Shown piece by piece: positions 35,610-47,699 of a stretch of DNA of 64,000 nt. Both the position numbers and the translations under genes were made by a program. The notes below the pieces were generated by a model that saw only the letters and a list, made by a program, of their open reading frames with translations, did no database searches and was not told where the DNA came from. Location: contig OX485804.1 in NCBI GenBank assembly GCA_950295325.1, positions 17,174,001-17,238,000 of the forward strand, written 5' to 3'. The stretch comes from Polytrichum commune (taxonomy: Eukaryota; Streptophyta; Polytrichopsida; Polytrichales; Polytrichaceae). Each line of letters opens with the position of its first letter. Positions within the stretch are counted from its first letter, which is position 1.

Positions 35610-37350
35610 AATGGACACCAAAAAACCACATGTTAAAAGAGATTAGACTACTAGCTCAAAGTATGTTAACTATTATAAGCTAAATAATCAACATACTTTA
35701 GGAGACCTATATGACAACATAATGAACACGAGAATCCTCAAATTGATAATAATTTTACTATTCCATAGCCAAATTAACAGTGCATAACAATACTCATTTC
35801 TTTGGTAGCGTTCCATGGGACCAAGTATCAGGCGAACATAATTATTCTTTAATCACGGGATTCCCCATTTATGGGGGGGCACTCAATTTGTGGATTTTGA
35901 AGTTTTCAACAAGTAATCATACATCCAGAGTTTCTTAATTGCAACCTCATTCTTTTGGGAAGTGACCATCAACGAACTACTTAGTAATGTTACAACTCCT
36001 TTAAAAGAAGCACACTTCCTCCAATTTTACAAAGTATCACGAAATGAACAACACATAAATCAATGAGAAGAGGCTAGATTCTAGAGACTCCCCTTTGGAG
36101 GAGAATAATAGCGGACTTGGAAGGAATGAAAAAGGCATCTCATAATATCATTGTTCATAACTAAAGTGCTTAGTGTGAGTGAGCTTGGACATTGCGGGGG
36201 CCGGGGTTGAACCTTGTCCATCTTTGTTGTAATCGGGGGAGGTCTTATTCAAAAACAAAAAAGAAGAGGGTTGCATTTAATCTATTGATCAATGCTATGT
36301 GATCAGTTAGCTTTTGATGATGAATCTAGTAACATGTGGTTTTTAAAGTATTGTTTCGACTGTCGAGGATCTAGAGTGGGACCGGACATTGGAACCCTTT
36401 TCATTGATCTTTTAGAGGAGGCATAAAGTGTTTGCAATGCACAAAAAGATGAGAGGGGTGCAAATGCATAGGATATGATTTGTACAACTATGTAATGGAT
36501 TGGTCTTATGAGTAATAAGACCAATATCCTCACTTGAATGCTAAAACTGTTGTGATCATATGGATTTGACCTTCTTCCGTCACGCTTTCATTGTACATAT
36601 CATGTTATTGATTGAAGGTGCACAATGCTTTTGGCTTTCAAGGTGGTTTGTTCAAGCATTCTATCCCATGGAATAAGCCAATGTTCGTGTATTTATACAT
36701 TAAAATGCACTAGTCTTGGTCTCTTGTACACATTTAAGAAGTCCAGTGAACTCTTGCCTTCACAAAGTACTTATACGTGACAGGCCACTTGGACATTTAA
36801 GAATATTAAAATGAACACTAACAACTTAATGCCAATGTGAACGAGGTTCCACATCCATCCTAGAATTTATTGAATGGGTTTACCCCGTCTGAGTATGTAA
36901 TACATGACTACATATATGTTGATAGGAGGCTTACTACCTCCAATTGGAGGCAATAGCACTTGCCTTATAGCCCTTCTCCGTATATTCATTCCAAGTTCAC
37001 ATATGGCCTCTCAACTACAACCAAGGCCCTCTCTCTCTCTTAAATAAACTCAATGTCACTTTATTTTATTTTATTTTATTTTGGTTATGATGTGAGGGTC
37101 ATGTGGGAGTACACCGACTAGTTCGCCGTCAAATATGCTTCTCTAGTCTTTTGGCTGAAACCCTAAGGAAAGTTTCTTGGTTGTTTTGGTCATTCTTTTC
37201 GAGATGAAGTTTCTTTGATCGTGCCACACTCATTTACTATTTTTTAATTTTGTTTACAAGGAAGGAGAAACAAGGTCCACTCAGGGCACTGCAATCTTGT
37301 AACTTGTACAAATATGAAATTAGCAAAGGAAGGTGTGCCACCTTTTAGTG
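31670..37350. other. Long gene-free AT-rich stretch
   Basis: Contains further (CT)n tracts at 33510-33531, 35568-35607 and 37030-37041, and (TTTTA)n at 37058-37082. A short region at 34060-34120 (GGCATGGGTGCAAGTGAGGC) recurs at 35080-35115. No gene, RNA gene or intact element recognised. Confidence 0.5.
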
Positions 37351-37357
37351 TAAGTTC

Positions 37358-38358
37358 GGGCCACTTCACACCCGAGCCAAGAGCCGTGACCATGAAATTG
37401 TGAGAGCCCAAAAGAAAGTATCCCAAGGCCGTCCCAAGATGCCTCCAAAATCATGTAGTATGGTCGCCGGTCCTCAAGTGTAGTGTGAAGTCATATGTAC
37501 CCGGCCCTCAACCAAATGCTAGTTTCATGATTTTCTATTCATGCAGGTCCTCACACATGATAAAATAGAATAAATCAACAGTTGTGAGTGTTTGTAGTGC
37601 CATGGTCTCTCAGTTTTGTGTTAGGCTTACTCCCAAGAAGTGGTATTTGAAAACAATCCAAGTAACCATGAAACATGATCCATTCAATGCCATGTATGAA
37701 TCCATGTAGACTTTACATCCATCTTGCATTCACATACTCCGTTGGTCCCTCAAGCGTAGTGTGGAGCGAACTTGGACCGACTCCGCCTTTTCCACCAATG
37801 AGAGTGCTTGAAGTGTAATGGTCACGGGCACTCAGTCTCGTGTTGTGGAGCAAAATTGGACTGGCTCCGCCTTTTCCACCAACGAGAGTGCTTGAAGTGG
37901 AATGGTCACGGGCTCTCAGTCTTGTGTGTGGAGCGAACTTGGACCGGCTCCGCCGTTTCCACCAACGAGAGTGCTTGAAGTGTACTGGTCACAGGCTCTC
38001 AGTCTTGTGTGTGGAGCGAAATTGGATCAGCTCCGCCTTTTCCACCAACGAGAGTGCTGCTTGAAGCGTAATGGTCACAGGCTCTCAGTCTCGTGTGTGG
38101 AGCAAAATTGGACCGGGCCCGCCGTTTCCACCAACAAGAGTGCTTGAAGTGGAATGGTCACGGGCTCTCAGTCTCGTGTGTGGAGCGAAATTAGACAGGC
38201 TCCGCCGTTTCCACCAACAAGAGTGCTTGAAGCGTAATGGTACGGGCTCTCAGTCTCATGTGTGTGGAGTGAACTTGGACCGGCTCCGCCGATTCCACCA
38301 ACGAGAGTGCTTGAAGTGGAACGGTCACGGGCACTCAGTCGCGTGTGTGAAGTGGCCC
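37358..38358 (-). mobile_element. Harbinger/Tourist-like MITE with an internal satellite expansion
   Basis: Left end GGGCCACTTCACACC..., right end GTGTGTGAAGTGGCCC followed by TTA. The element is about 1000 bp instead of about 505 because its right end has been copied in tandem (see 37745-38358). The left half (37358-37750) aligns with the other copies. Confidence 0.85.
37745..38358. repeat. ~82-bp tandem repeat born from a MITE end, about 7 copies
   Basis: The unit is GTGTGGAGCGAACTTGGACC, then GGCTCCGCC(G/T)TTTCCACC, then AACGAGAGTGCTTGAAG and GGTCACGGGCTCTCAGTCTC. Units of 80-90 bp run up to the MITE terminus. All other MITE copies have one unit. Apparent proteins rich in ALSLVCGA and GPAPPFPPT are translations of this satellite. 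Confidence 0.9.
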
Positions 38359-38389
38359 TTACACAAGCTTGAAGCCAAAGGCAACTAAC

Positions 38390-38760
38390 CGGCAAGATGC
38401 TCCCAGTACTCCAAAATCTTGTACTGAAGCTCCACTTGCAATGTGTCACAGTCTACTAGCTGCTTCATGACCTCCCACCCAAAATTATACAGCAAGGAAA
38501 AATGATTGCTGAAGGCCGTACACGAAGAAATATCAGCGCCCAATATAAGGCCCCACATGAAATTAACTTTTGTGGGCCAGTCCTCCAGCCACATCATTGG
38601 CCCCTTGTATACATGCAAGCTCGAAATTTGGGAAAGGGCCTGACCAAAGCGAGTTTCAATGGCGCTCGAGCTATGGTTCCATTGCAGGAGGAAAAAAGTG
38701 CAGCGGGATATTATTGGCCTCGTTGGACCACCATGCCCTAGAACGGGCCTCCTTGGGGAT
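38390..38760 (-). CDS. Unrecognised possible exon
   Basis: Minus-strand frame open for about 120 codons and ending in TAG. Protein-like composition, Trp-rich in the middle (KGPMMWLEDWPTKVNFMWGL). It looks more coding than its neighbours but has no upstream Met in context, and I recognise no domain. It may be an exon or a fragment captured by a transposon. Confidence 0.3.
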
Positions 38761-39055
38761 ATTTTTTTATTCCTTTTTTCCCCGCTTCAAATCTCACGTA
38801 GGCGGTGCTACAACCGTTGCTTTAAGCCCCGAGCGTTGTGGTTGTTATTATTATATTGGAGTATGGTGAACGATTCCCGTTTGCATTTGATAGGGGGTTC
38901 CGACGCAACAAAGTGGGTGTCGTTTGAGCTTCGTATGCAAAAGTTGTGAGGGTTCAAAGTTGTGATGGTGGTTGATCTACAACCAACATGGGGAGCTTGT
39001 CGTGGAGGTGGTGGGCATTCTTAAATCCATTGTGTACGTTGCAATCCATATTGGC

Positions 39056-39390
39056 ATTAGTAGAAAACGATGTCCGAAAAAACCGCAGCGGAAATCGGCT
39101 GCGGTTCTTTTTGACCAGTCTGATCCGCAGTCACTAAATGACTACAACTTTTTCTTTTTCGTTTTGCAACTGTGATTTCGAATGTTTTCGGGGCGTGTAG
39201 TATACCGTTGGAAAGGTATTTTCAAGACTTTTCCAACGGTATATTATGCGCCCCCCGAATTTCTAGTATTTCAATTGCTAAACCAAAAAAAACAAATTTG
39301 CAGTCGTTTAGGTACCGCAAATGAGGCTGGTCACAAAATACCGCAGCCGGTTTCGGCTATGGTTCTTTTTGGCATAGTTTTTTTTACTAG
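39056..39390. mobile_element. CACTA-like MITE candidate
   Basis: Left end CATTAGTAGAAAACGATGTCC, right end (reverse complement) CACTAGTAAAAAAAACTATG. Subterminal repeats CCGCAGCGG...GGCTGCGGTT occur near both ends, as do CCGTTGGAAAGG and CTTTTCCAACGG in the middle, which can pair. CACTA elements have such ends and 3-bp duplications, but the flanks (TGG and TGT) do not match exactly. Confidence 0.5.
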
Positions 39391-39518
39391 TGTGTGAAAG
39401 ATTTTAGGATGTTGGTTTTGGGTTGGGTGTTGGATTTAGCACCTTTATGTGTGGTTGTACGATGTGGTCCAAGAGCAAAGAGATTCAAAAATCAAGCAAT
39501 ACGGAGCCATACTAGGTA

Positions 39519-39897
39519 CTACACTTAATATGATATTTAGTGTCGTATGGTGTTTTATGTCACTATTGTAAATTTACATATGACACTTATTATGAATGAG
39601 AGAACAAATATTGCCATGGATGACGGATGAGTTCATCCATTGGGCCAAAACCCTACCTTCTCTTGTGAGCAACTTGTGATGAAGTATTGTCATGGATGAT
39701 TCAAATTTGGATGAGAAATCACTTGGTAAGTGACAGTAATTGCAACACTGTAAAACTATAACCCCCAAAAAAATTCCCAAGGAATGACAAATAATGTTGG
39801 GTTGACATTTAGTGTTGGTGACACTACACCGCGGTTTACAATTAGTGTTGAGCAAGACAATTAAAATTGGTGACAGTACATATTGTATTTAGTGTAG
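39519..39897. mobile_element. MITE candidate with CTACACTAAATA-type ends
   Basis: Left end CTACACTTAATATGATATTT, right end (reverse complement) CTACACTAAATACAATATG. The internal sequence has repeated TTTAGTGT and ACACTAAAT motifs. Related pieces lie at 5183-5526, 19190-19510, 20690-20760 and 60625-60660. The target-site duplication is not clear. Confidence 0.4.
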
Positions 39898-42800
39898 CAT
39901 GTTAGAGGAGTTTAGTGAGCATGAGACCGTGGATCGCAATTGATGGAGGGGGGAAGTAGAAACTTAGGATTCATGACAACAAAATTAAGAGATTTGGTAA
40001 AAACTTACCCCCTGTAAAACTATGCTTGATGCATTGCAACGTAATCTCATTAGACTACTTTATAAGTGCATATTGATAATGAGAATGTCTACAGCCTTTA
40101 ACACCATGCTTTGTGTTTGCTTTGAGTCATCTCCCAATGAAACATTAAACCCTTCCAATTTTTGCATCTAGTATTCAAACCACACACTCTTTGGTGCATT
40201 GGAATTCCTTGTTAATTGTTAATAATATTAGTATATGTACTTGCCGATCAAAGCAACATTTTTGACACCATCCAAGGTATGCGGTCTTTTCATGGCCAAT
40301 GCTAATCATTAGACAACTATATTTTATTGGTGTGCAGTTAGGTGTGGATCCAATAATGGACATCATAAAGACATGTCTTGAAAATGCACCAGACAATGTG
40401 TTTTGAATTTATTAACCATCGTGGGCTTAATTGTAAAGTCAATTAGGGGAGACCATTATGACCACGTAATGAGCTCAATAATCATCACTTCCATAATGAG
40501 GAAGATAACTATATGGGCTCCAAAAATTACAAGACAAATGGCTAATGACGTGATTTGGAATCGAGAATCATCTTGCACTACTTGTGTATTTCACATCCTA
40601 GAGAAAGTGGGTACAAATCTAATAGTGTCCGTCTAAACCCTAAAGACAAGAGCAAAATCTTCCCAAAATCTCCTGAAAACATTCAGCCCAATTCATCAAC
40701 TCCTTGAAGAAAATTATGCACCTCTTACCATACGATGAATCTAACCATACGGGTGACATCTTCGCAACGTTGAGACTATGCACACAAAACGTCAATCCAA
40801 CATTAGAAGATCATTACACAAAGATGTTCACGAACACTACAAGCACACGAGTCTTGGATAAATTCTCCTACGCCACTTGGAGGTCAACAATCCTACCACA
40901 TTGGTAGATTTACACTCCAATTCGACCAACACACGGCAATTGCCCAAGACTCATATGCTCGCTTGCTAGCTAGTAGTGACGCTAGTGTGGTCGGGGAACA
41001 AGTCCTTCTCAACCTTTAGGGTTTCAAGACCTACTCTTAAACCCTAGTTTGCGTTCGACGAGACGTACACACACTCCTCATATGTAACAATAGCCTCTCG
41101 CCATTCCCCCGGGTCTCGGTGGCCAAGATATTTAGCGAGTGGGAACTTAAAAAGCCTGCAAGATCTGAGTCATTCAATAAGTATCTTGCCGTTTTCCATT
41201 CCTTCCCTTCCTTTTCCATTCCTTGACCGCGCCGAAAGGTGGTGGCCGGGGTGGCCGTTTCCTTTGGTGTTTGGCCCGAAGAGGGGTAAATGGGTCCGAC
41301 ATGGCTCCAAACTTTAACCACGAGTCATGAAGAATATAAGTCGAGGCAACTACTTATGAAACACCACAATAACGACAACTTTGCATGTGGTGCACCTAGT
41401 TGCTCGAATATTCTTCGGCCGGATACAATATGATTGTTTAGAACGGGCTAAGAAGTTTGTAGTATTGTAGCTTCTCGAAAACGCCCCCCCCCCCCCACCA
41501 CCCCGGTGAATGGACGGTGTGTCCGGGGAGGGTTTCGGTCACGATCATTCAATATCCTCGTGTTTCTCCAAGTCCATTCGGTTCATAACGTCATTCAGAT
41601 CCATAACAATGATTTGTGGGAGTGACAATATTTCACATAGTATTCCCGGATATTGTCTTCCATTCAGTCTAAATGTGGGGAATATTTTGTGGAATGCTAT
41701 CAGTCCCATAGAACATTGTCATGGATTTGAATGATGTTATGTTACTTGTTGACATCTTTCGGTTTTCTTTGTTAAAATTGGGGTATATTTTACAAATTCC
41801 TCTAAAATGATGAATGATTTTCATGAATATTCAAAATTGATTTATACTTGCATACAACGTTTTGAGACCCTCCGTAGCACAATGCCAAGTATATCAAAGT
41901 TTGTATCCAACAAGCTCATGATATGGCTCAACTTGACTTCTTTGATCATTGTGATAAGAGTTATACTTTTTGTGTTAGAGCATGACCACACGTTGTATAC
42001 CAAACACCTACACAAATGGTGTTAAATTGGGTAACATTACTCTTGAGGGCAGTAGTTACACTATATGTCCCACACGTTCACTCTATGTGAGTATTAATAA
42101 ATAGTGGGTCTTATGATCTCAACTATCTCTTACATATACACAAGGCTCTACATTGAACAAAAGAGTCAGAGCCTAAGATCCTACTTGATCGAAAATTGTG
42201 GGATATTGATTCCCATGTGGAGGAGTTGAAACTCACTTTGAACTAAAAGTCACACATTTGAAGGGGAGAGAGCACCTCTACATTGTTGGAATTCGCCTTT
42301 ACATCAATGATATGGGTTCAAATGTCTCTCCGTATTGAGAACATTTGATCATGCTCCTAGGATTGAGTGTAAAATTCTTTGAAATTCTTGTGAGCTTCCT
42401 TTGGATTTCTTTTCCCATGGTGTTGACTAGTTGTGGTATAGCTCATTTCTTTTTATCTTGAATGTTATGACTAGGCCCGCCTTAGTCTGAATTTTACTTT
42501 TGTTTTATTTTAAAGAAGTTTCAACCAATCACACGATGACATGTGGCACTCTTAAATTCATAGAATAATCCATTTATGCCTAACTTGACATACATGTAGG
42601 GTAGTAAGCACAACATGTACATACACAAAGTTGATAAGTTCCTTCATTGTTGAGCAACTTGTAAATTTTATTGTACCTGAAAACAATAAGGACATTGCAC
42701 TGCACACTAAGTTTGTTTTGAGGGTCCAACAATTTGATTGAGGCATTTAGAAATAAAGAAGTCGTTATATATGACAAACTCATTATTCAATTTGTATTTG

Positions 42801-42979
42801 AATTATGATTGTGTGCTCTTGGTGTATGCGGGTCAATCCCATCAAAGCACGGAGCTATCAACGATGCATATAACCCATACATCCTAGAGCGTGGGGATTG
42901 TATACGAGGTTAGAAAAGAGAACAAGGACATACATTGCTTAGTATTATTACAATGGCCGGTTCTATCAAGATCTCTTCG
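39898..42979. other. Gene-free stretch with a GC-richer island
   Basis: 40.9-41.5 kb is GC-richer and contains a minus-strand frame (41037-41321) that I do not recognise, ending near a poly-C run at 41486-41500. Nothing else supportable. Confidence 0.4.
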
Positions 42980-43560
42980 CACTACAACCAAGGGACGTGA
43001 TTGTGAAATTGTGAGGGCCCTAGAAACTCATCCGAAGACCATATTGTGAAATTTTGAAATTAAATTTTGTGTGAGCACATGCCTTCAAATGTAGTGTACA
43101 GACATACGTGACCAAACTCTCGACAACATACAATCTCATGTCTTCATACTCATATGAACCCTCTTGCATAATTAGCTACAATAGATTAAGAATCATGAAA
43201 TTTTGAATTATGATGATTCCATGGTTTTGTGTTACACCCACCTCTTCAAGGTAAATTTGATGCAAAATTGGGTAGACTCTAAATAGTTATTCATTGAATG
43301 GCATGCAGGACTCCTTGTAGGTTTTTCATCAATTCAAACCTCCTCGGTCCCATGAGGCCCTCGAGCTCAAGTGTAAAGTGAAGTGAGAAGGTCTCGCCAT
43401 TTTCCACCAATTAGAGATTTTAGATTTCTCAACAGTCACGGGCCCTCAATCTCTAGTGTAATGTGAAGTGAGATGGTCTTGCCATTTTCCATCAATTAGA
43501 TATTTTAGATTTTTCAACGGTCATGGGCCCTCAATCTCTAGTGTAAAGTGCTCCTCAATG
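42980..43560. mobile_element. Diverged relative of the Harbinger-like MITE
   Basis: Shares GTGATTGTGAAATTGTGAGGGCCC with the left part of the MITE and GGTCATGGGCCCTCAATCTCTAGTGTAAAGTG with the right part, and has a two-fold internal repeat at 43380-43550. The ends are too diverged to place. Confidence 0.5.
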
Positions 43561-43789
43561 TCGTCATGATGGTTTTTTGTTGGCAAGTTCAGATTGCTCT
43601 AACTTACTCGGGTCTTCAAGTTCACTTTCTAAGTATAAGATATATGAGAATATGTGTGATTGCGCTTTAATGAAGCTTGTGAAAATATCCCAAGTTTGGT
43701 TCGGAAGATATTGTGGGCGACACAAATATCACTTTTAAATGGACCGGGATGAGTGGGTACCTCCCCATTCTCATATTCACCTATAAGTT

Positions 43790-44760
43790 ATCTCATGTAA
43801 CATATGAAGGTTTTCGAATGCCATCAAAAGGTGTCATGAATACAACATCTCATGTATCCATGTGAAAAATAATGTAGGACGTCTAATGTTATGGAGCTTC
43901 CTTCCAAGAGTTAAGGTTAAATCACTAAACGCTTTCAACAGTTCCATACTAGTTGTGTATTCTTTGGTTATATTGGATGCTATAGGTAATCTCATGTAAT
44001 CAAAATGTCATCAAAAGGTCATCAAATGTCATCAAAAGGTCTCATACAACATCTCTCATGTCCAAGTGAAAAGTAACATTGGACGTTTAATATTATGGAG
44101 CTTCACTCCAAGGGTCAAAGTTAAATCACTAAACGCTTTCAACAGTTTCATACTAGTTGTGTATTCTCTAGTTATATTGGATGCTATAGGTACTCTCATG
44201 TAACATACGTGGGCCTTCAAATGCCATCAAAAGGTTTCGTACAACATCTCTCGTGTACATGTGAAAAGTAACGTAGGACGTTTAATATTATGGAGCTTCC
44301 CTCCAAGGCTTAAGGTTAAATCACCAAACATTTCCAGCAGTTTCATACTAGTTGTGCATTCTCTAGTTATATCGGATGTTGCATGTAATCTCATCTAACA
44401 TACGTGGGCCTTCGTATGTTGTCAATAGGTTTCGTGCAAAATGTTTGGTATCCATGTGGATATCAATGTAGAATGTTTAATATTATTGAGCTTCCTTCCA
44501 AGGGTAAGGTTAATCACTAACACGCTCTTAACGCATGCATGCTAGTTGTGTATTCTCTGTTTGTATTGGATGCTACAGGAAATATCATGTAACCCATATG
44601 TGTTTTCAAATGTTGTCAATGTGGTTCATATGAAACGTCTCGCATTTGAGTGCATACCAATGTAGGGCGGTTGATGATATTGATCTTCCATCCACTTGTA
44701 ATGTTAACTCCCTAGATGCTTTCAATGGCTTCATACTAGTTGTGTGTTCTTTATTAATAA
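43790..44760. repeat. Degenerate ~195-205 bp tandem repeat, five copies
   Basis: The landmark ACTAGTTGTGTATTCT recurs near 43948, 44152, 44348, 44542 and 44734. Other shared blocks are TTATGGAGCTTCC and AAATGCCATCAAAAGGT. Divergence rises to the right, so the array is old. Confidence 0.85.
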
Positions 44761-45004
44761 ATGATGATTTGAGAAGATCATCAAAACAAAATTTGGTCTT
44801 GAATTGTATGGGTGTAAAAAAAATTTTAAAAAAAAAAATCATTTTGTAAACAACAAGCTATCACTTTCTACCAAAATGTCATATCACAATGCTTGTTCAC
44901 ATTGTATGAATTTCATGTACCATATTGTAGGAGAGGTCAAATCATGTTTTTGAAGCATTTAGGGGTTAACCTCTTCCATGAGGCAGTTGATGAGTGAAGG
45001 ACAA

Positions 45005-45506
45005 GCAACTTCACACATGAGCCAAGAGCTATGACCATGAAATTGTGAGAGCCCAAAAGAAAGTGTCCAAAGGTTGTCCCAACACACCTCCACAATCATG
45101 TAGTGTGGTCACAAACCCTCAAGTGTAGTGTGGAGTCATATGTGACCGGGCCCTCAACCAAATGCTATTTCAATGAAGTTCTATTCATGTGGGTCCTCAC
45201 ACATGATAAAAAAAAATAGAATAAATCAACGGTTGTGCACATTCGGAGTGCCATGGTCTCTTGGTTTTGTGTGAGGCCTACCTCCAAGACATGGTTCTTG
45301 AAAATAATCCAAGTGACCAAGAAACATGATCCATTCGATGCCATGTAGGAATCCATGTAGACTCTACATCCATCTTGCGTTCACATACTCTGTTGATCCC
45401 TCAAGCACAGTGGGAAGTGAACTTGGACCGGCTCCGCCTTTTCCACCAATGAGAGTGCTTGAAGTGTAATGGTCACAGGCTCTCAGTCTCATGTGTGAAC
45501 TGGCCC
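45005..45506 (-). mobile_element. Harbinger/Tourist-like MITE copy
   Basis: Full-length copy with a mutated left end (GCAACTTCACACATGAGCC) and right end ATGTGTGAACTGGCCC followed by TAA. The internal sequence closely matches the copies at 52076 and 59961. Confidence 0.85.
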
Positions 45507-47640
45507 TAAGGTTATTTCTCTAAAATATGGCGGTTTTCCTAGGACATATTGATTTGAATGCTTGTAAATCATCCTTGGGACATCCAAAGGGTGAACACAA
45601 GTATTTACAAATATGTAAAGTATGATTATGGATAACCACAAATATCCAAAGGCTAATCACTTATTATCTAGATAACCGATATAGGCATTTAATTCAAATT
45701 AATTTGGGTGGATATAATACTAATCACCTAAGTAAGAAAAAACAAACAAAAGGGTAAGTTGTTGTTTCTTCAATACGCTTAAATGTGCTCAGGCCTGTTG
45801 GGCTTAGTGGTTAACGGGGGATAAGGATAGCCTTTACCCTCCATTAACCTTCTCGTCTCATGAACCGCCCAACATTGCTAATCACCCCTTGATCGCGAAG
45901 ACATGAGTATGGCACAAGTATGGTGGACGAATTGGTGATACCTTATAAGTGTGTATATTGTGGGTGTTATATCATACAAATTTCCTTGTAACAAACCTAA
46001 GATGCTCGGATTAAGTATGTGTGTACAATACATACATAGATTTAAGAGGGATGTCAAATGCTCCAAGAGAGACGGTGTTAGAATGTGACAATGTTTGTGC
46101 TTGCCAGGCTCACTAGGAGGGGCCACGTCCTAGTAATCAATTGCTTCTTCACCATAATTTGGTTGTGGTATGATTTGTTGTTGTTTGGAGTCAGGGCAGT
46201 GTAGTGGTGTACACAAATAGGGTGGGATTCCTCCAATCTCTCATCTATGGATCTGACAAGAACCCCGAACAATTTGGGCACAATGGTAATCAGAACTTAC
46301 GTGGTTGGCCACATGGTGGCAGTCGCTTGGCGTGATCATAATCTTGTTCATTTCCTTGTCAATGACCCAAAAAAGATGAAATTATGAAGTGAGTGTAGTG
46401 CATCAAGAAGGCCAACACAAGATCATGCTACACCTTGCCTATGCACACGTTGTACCAAGAATACATGTGAGGTTTTAGACATGAAGGACGATTTGAGGCC
46501 AATTTCATTAAGAATAACATATTTTGTTGTGCCATATGGTATGACTTAAGTGGGGTCTCTTGAGTCTTCTCTATTTGCTCACATTGAAATGGCATTAGCA
46601 TTGGCCATTGATAGTGTGATCTTGTACAAACTAGGGGGCTCATGTACATTCAAATGCCACTATACTTAGAGAGTTTAACCCTTAAACGACAATTCATGGC
46701 TTGGGCAGGCAGCCCCAAATTGGATCACGGCATCTTTTATGCTTGGGCATCATGAATAGTGCACTTTTTGAACTTGGGCATCATGAATGAGCCAATCAAT
46801 GATGAGCTTGCAACCTCCTACAAGGTTGTGTGCAACCCCAACCTACCTACCACAATCCTTTCAAAGCACAAATCACTCATACAAATTGTGATTTCAATTG
46901 TAAAAGTTCACTTTGTGAATGTATCATAAGAAGGTGATTAGAATGATATCAAAAAATAAGTGAAAAGTTGAGTACCGGAAGAGCTACAAAGAAGATTCTG
47001 TAGAAATCAAGCCCCTCGGGCTTGCTCTGTCATTTAAGGGTTAATGAACCCGGGTGGGGAAGTTTACACAAATACGAGACATGTGTATACACATGTTGTA
47101 TGCCATCTTGAGGTCCCTCTTGGACTTTTGAGGTGAAAGTTGCAGCGAGTACACTTCAAAGAAAAGAAAAGAAAAATACATGATTGGACATGATTTTCAT
47201 GAATAAAGCGGAATCAACTGTAAAATATAGATACCAAGGGTGAAATGATAACTACGTCCATATGTTAATAACTTGCAACATTTTCAGGTATCTATATTGA
47301 AGATAATAAAAAAGTCATAATAAACCAAATTTACTTAGATTTACATAAGAGGTTGAAGAACAACTTACTATATTTCCTCATATACAAAATGTTATAAAAA
47401 ATAATAATTTTCACATTTTCACGCAAATTTAAATTATACAACATGTGAGCATATGCTTAGGTGGAAAGATCTACACTGATATGTGCAATTAGGTTGTTTC
47501 ACACCAATTTATTGACTATCCATATTATTTTAAGCGTTTAGTACTACAATAACAAACACAATGTAGTTATTTTGAGGATTTTGTTGCTACACGCATGAAT
47601 AATCAAAATTGGAATGGGTAAAGACGCCACTCATTTGTGA
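45507..47640. other. Gene-free AT-rich stretch
   Basis: A tRNA A-box-like GGGCTTAGTGGTTAACG lies at about 45800, with no B-box in the right place. No gene recognised. Confidence 0.45.
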
Positions 47641-47699
47641 AGGCAACCTAATGGCAAATTTGAAGTGTGGCCTTTCTATATGTAGGAGACTTATACTAC

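Noticed and set aside
36150-36260. SINE-like sequence with GGGGTTGAACC as B-box.
   Set aside because: The A-box is unconvincing and no direct repeats were found.
37840-38388. A repeat protein with ALSLVCGA and GPAPPFPPT motifs.
   Set aside because: Comes from an 82-bp satellite inside a non-coding MITE; 82 is not a multiple of three and the frame shifts between units.
45785-45870. Possible tRNA gene or SINE head (A-box-like GGGCTTAGTGGTTAACG).
   Set aside because: No B-box GGTTC at a suitable distance and no cloverleaf could be drawn.
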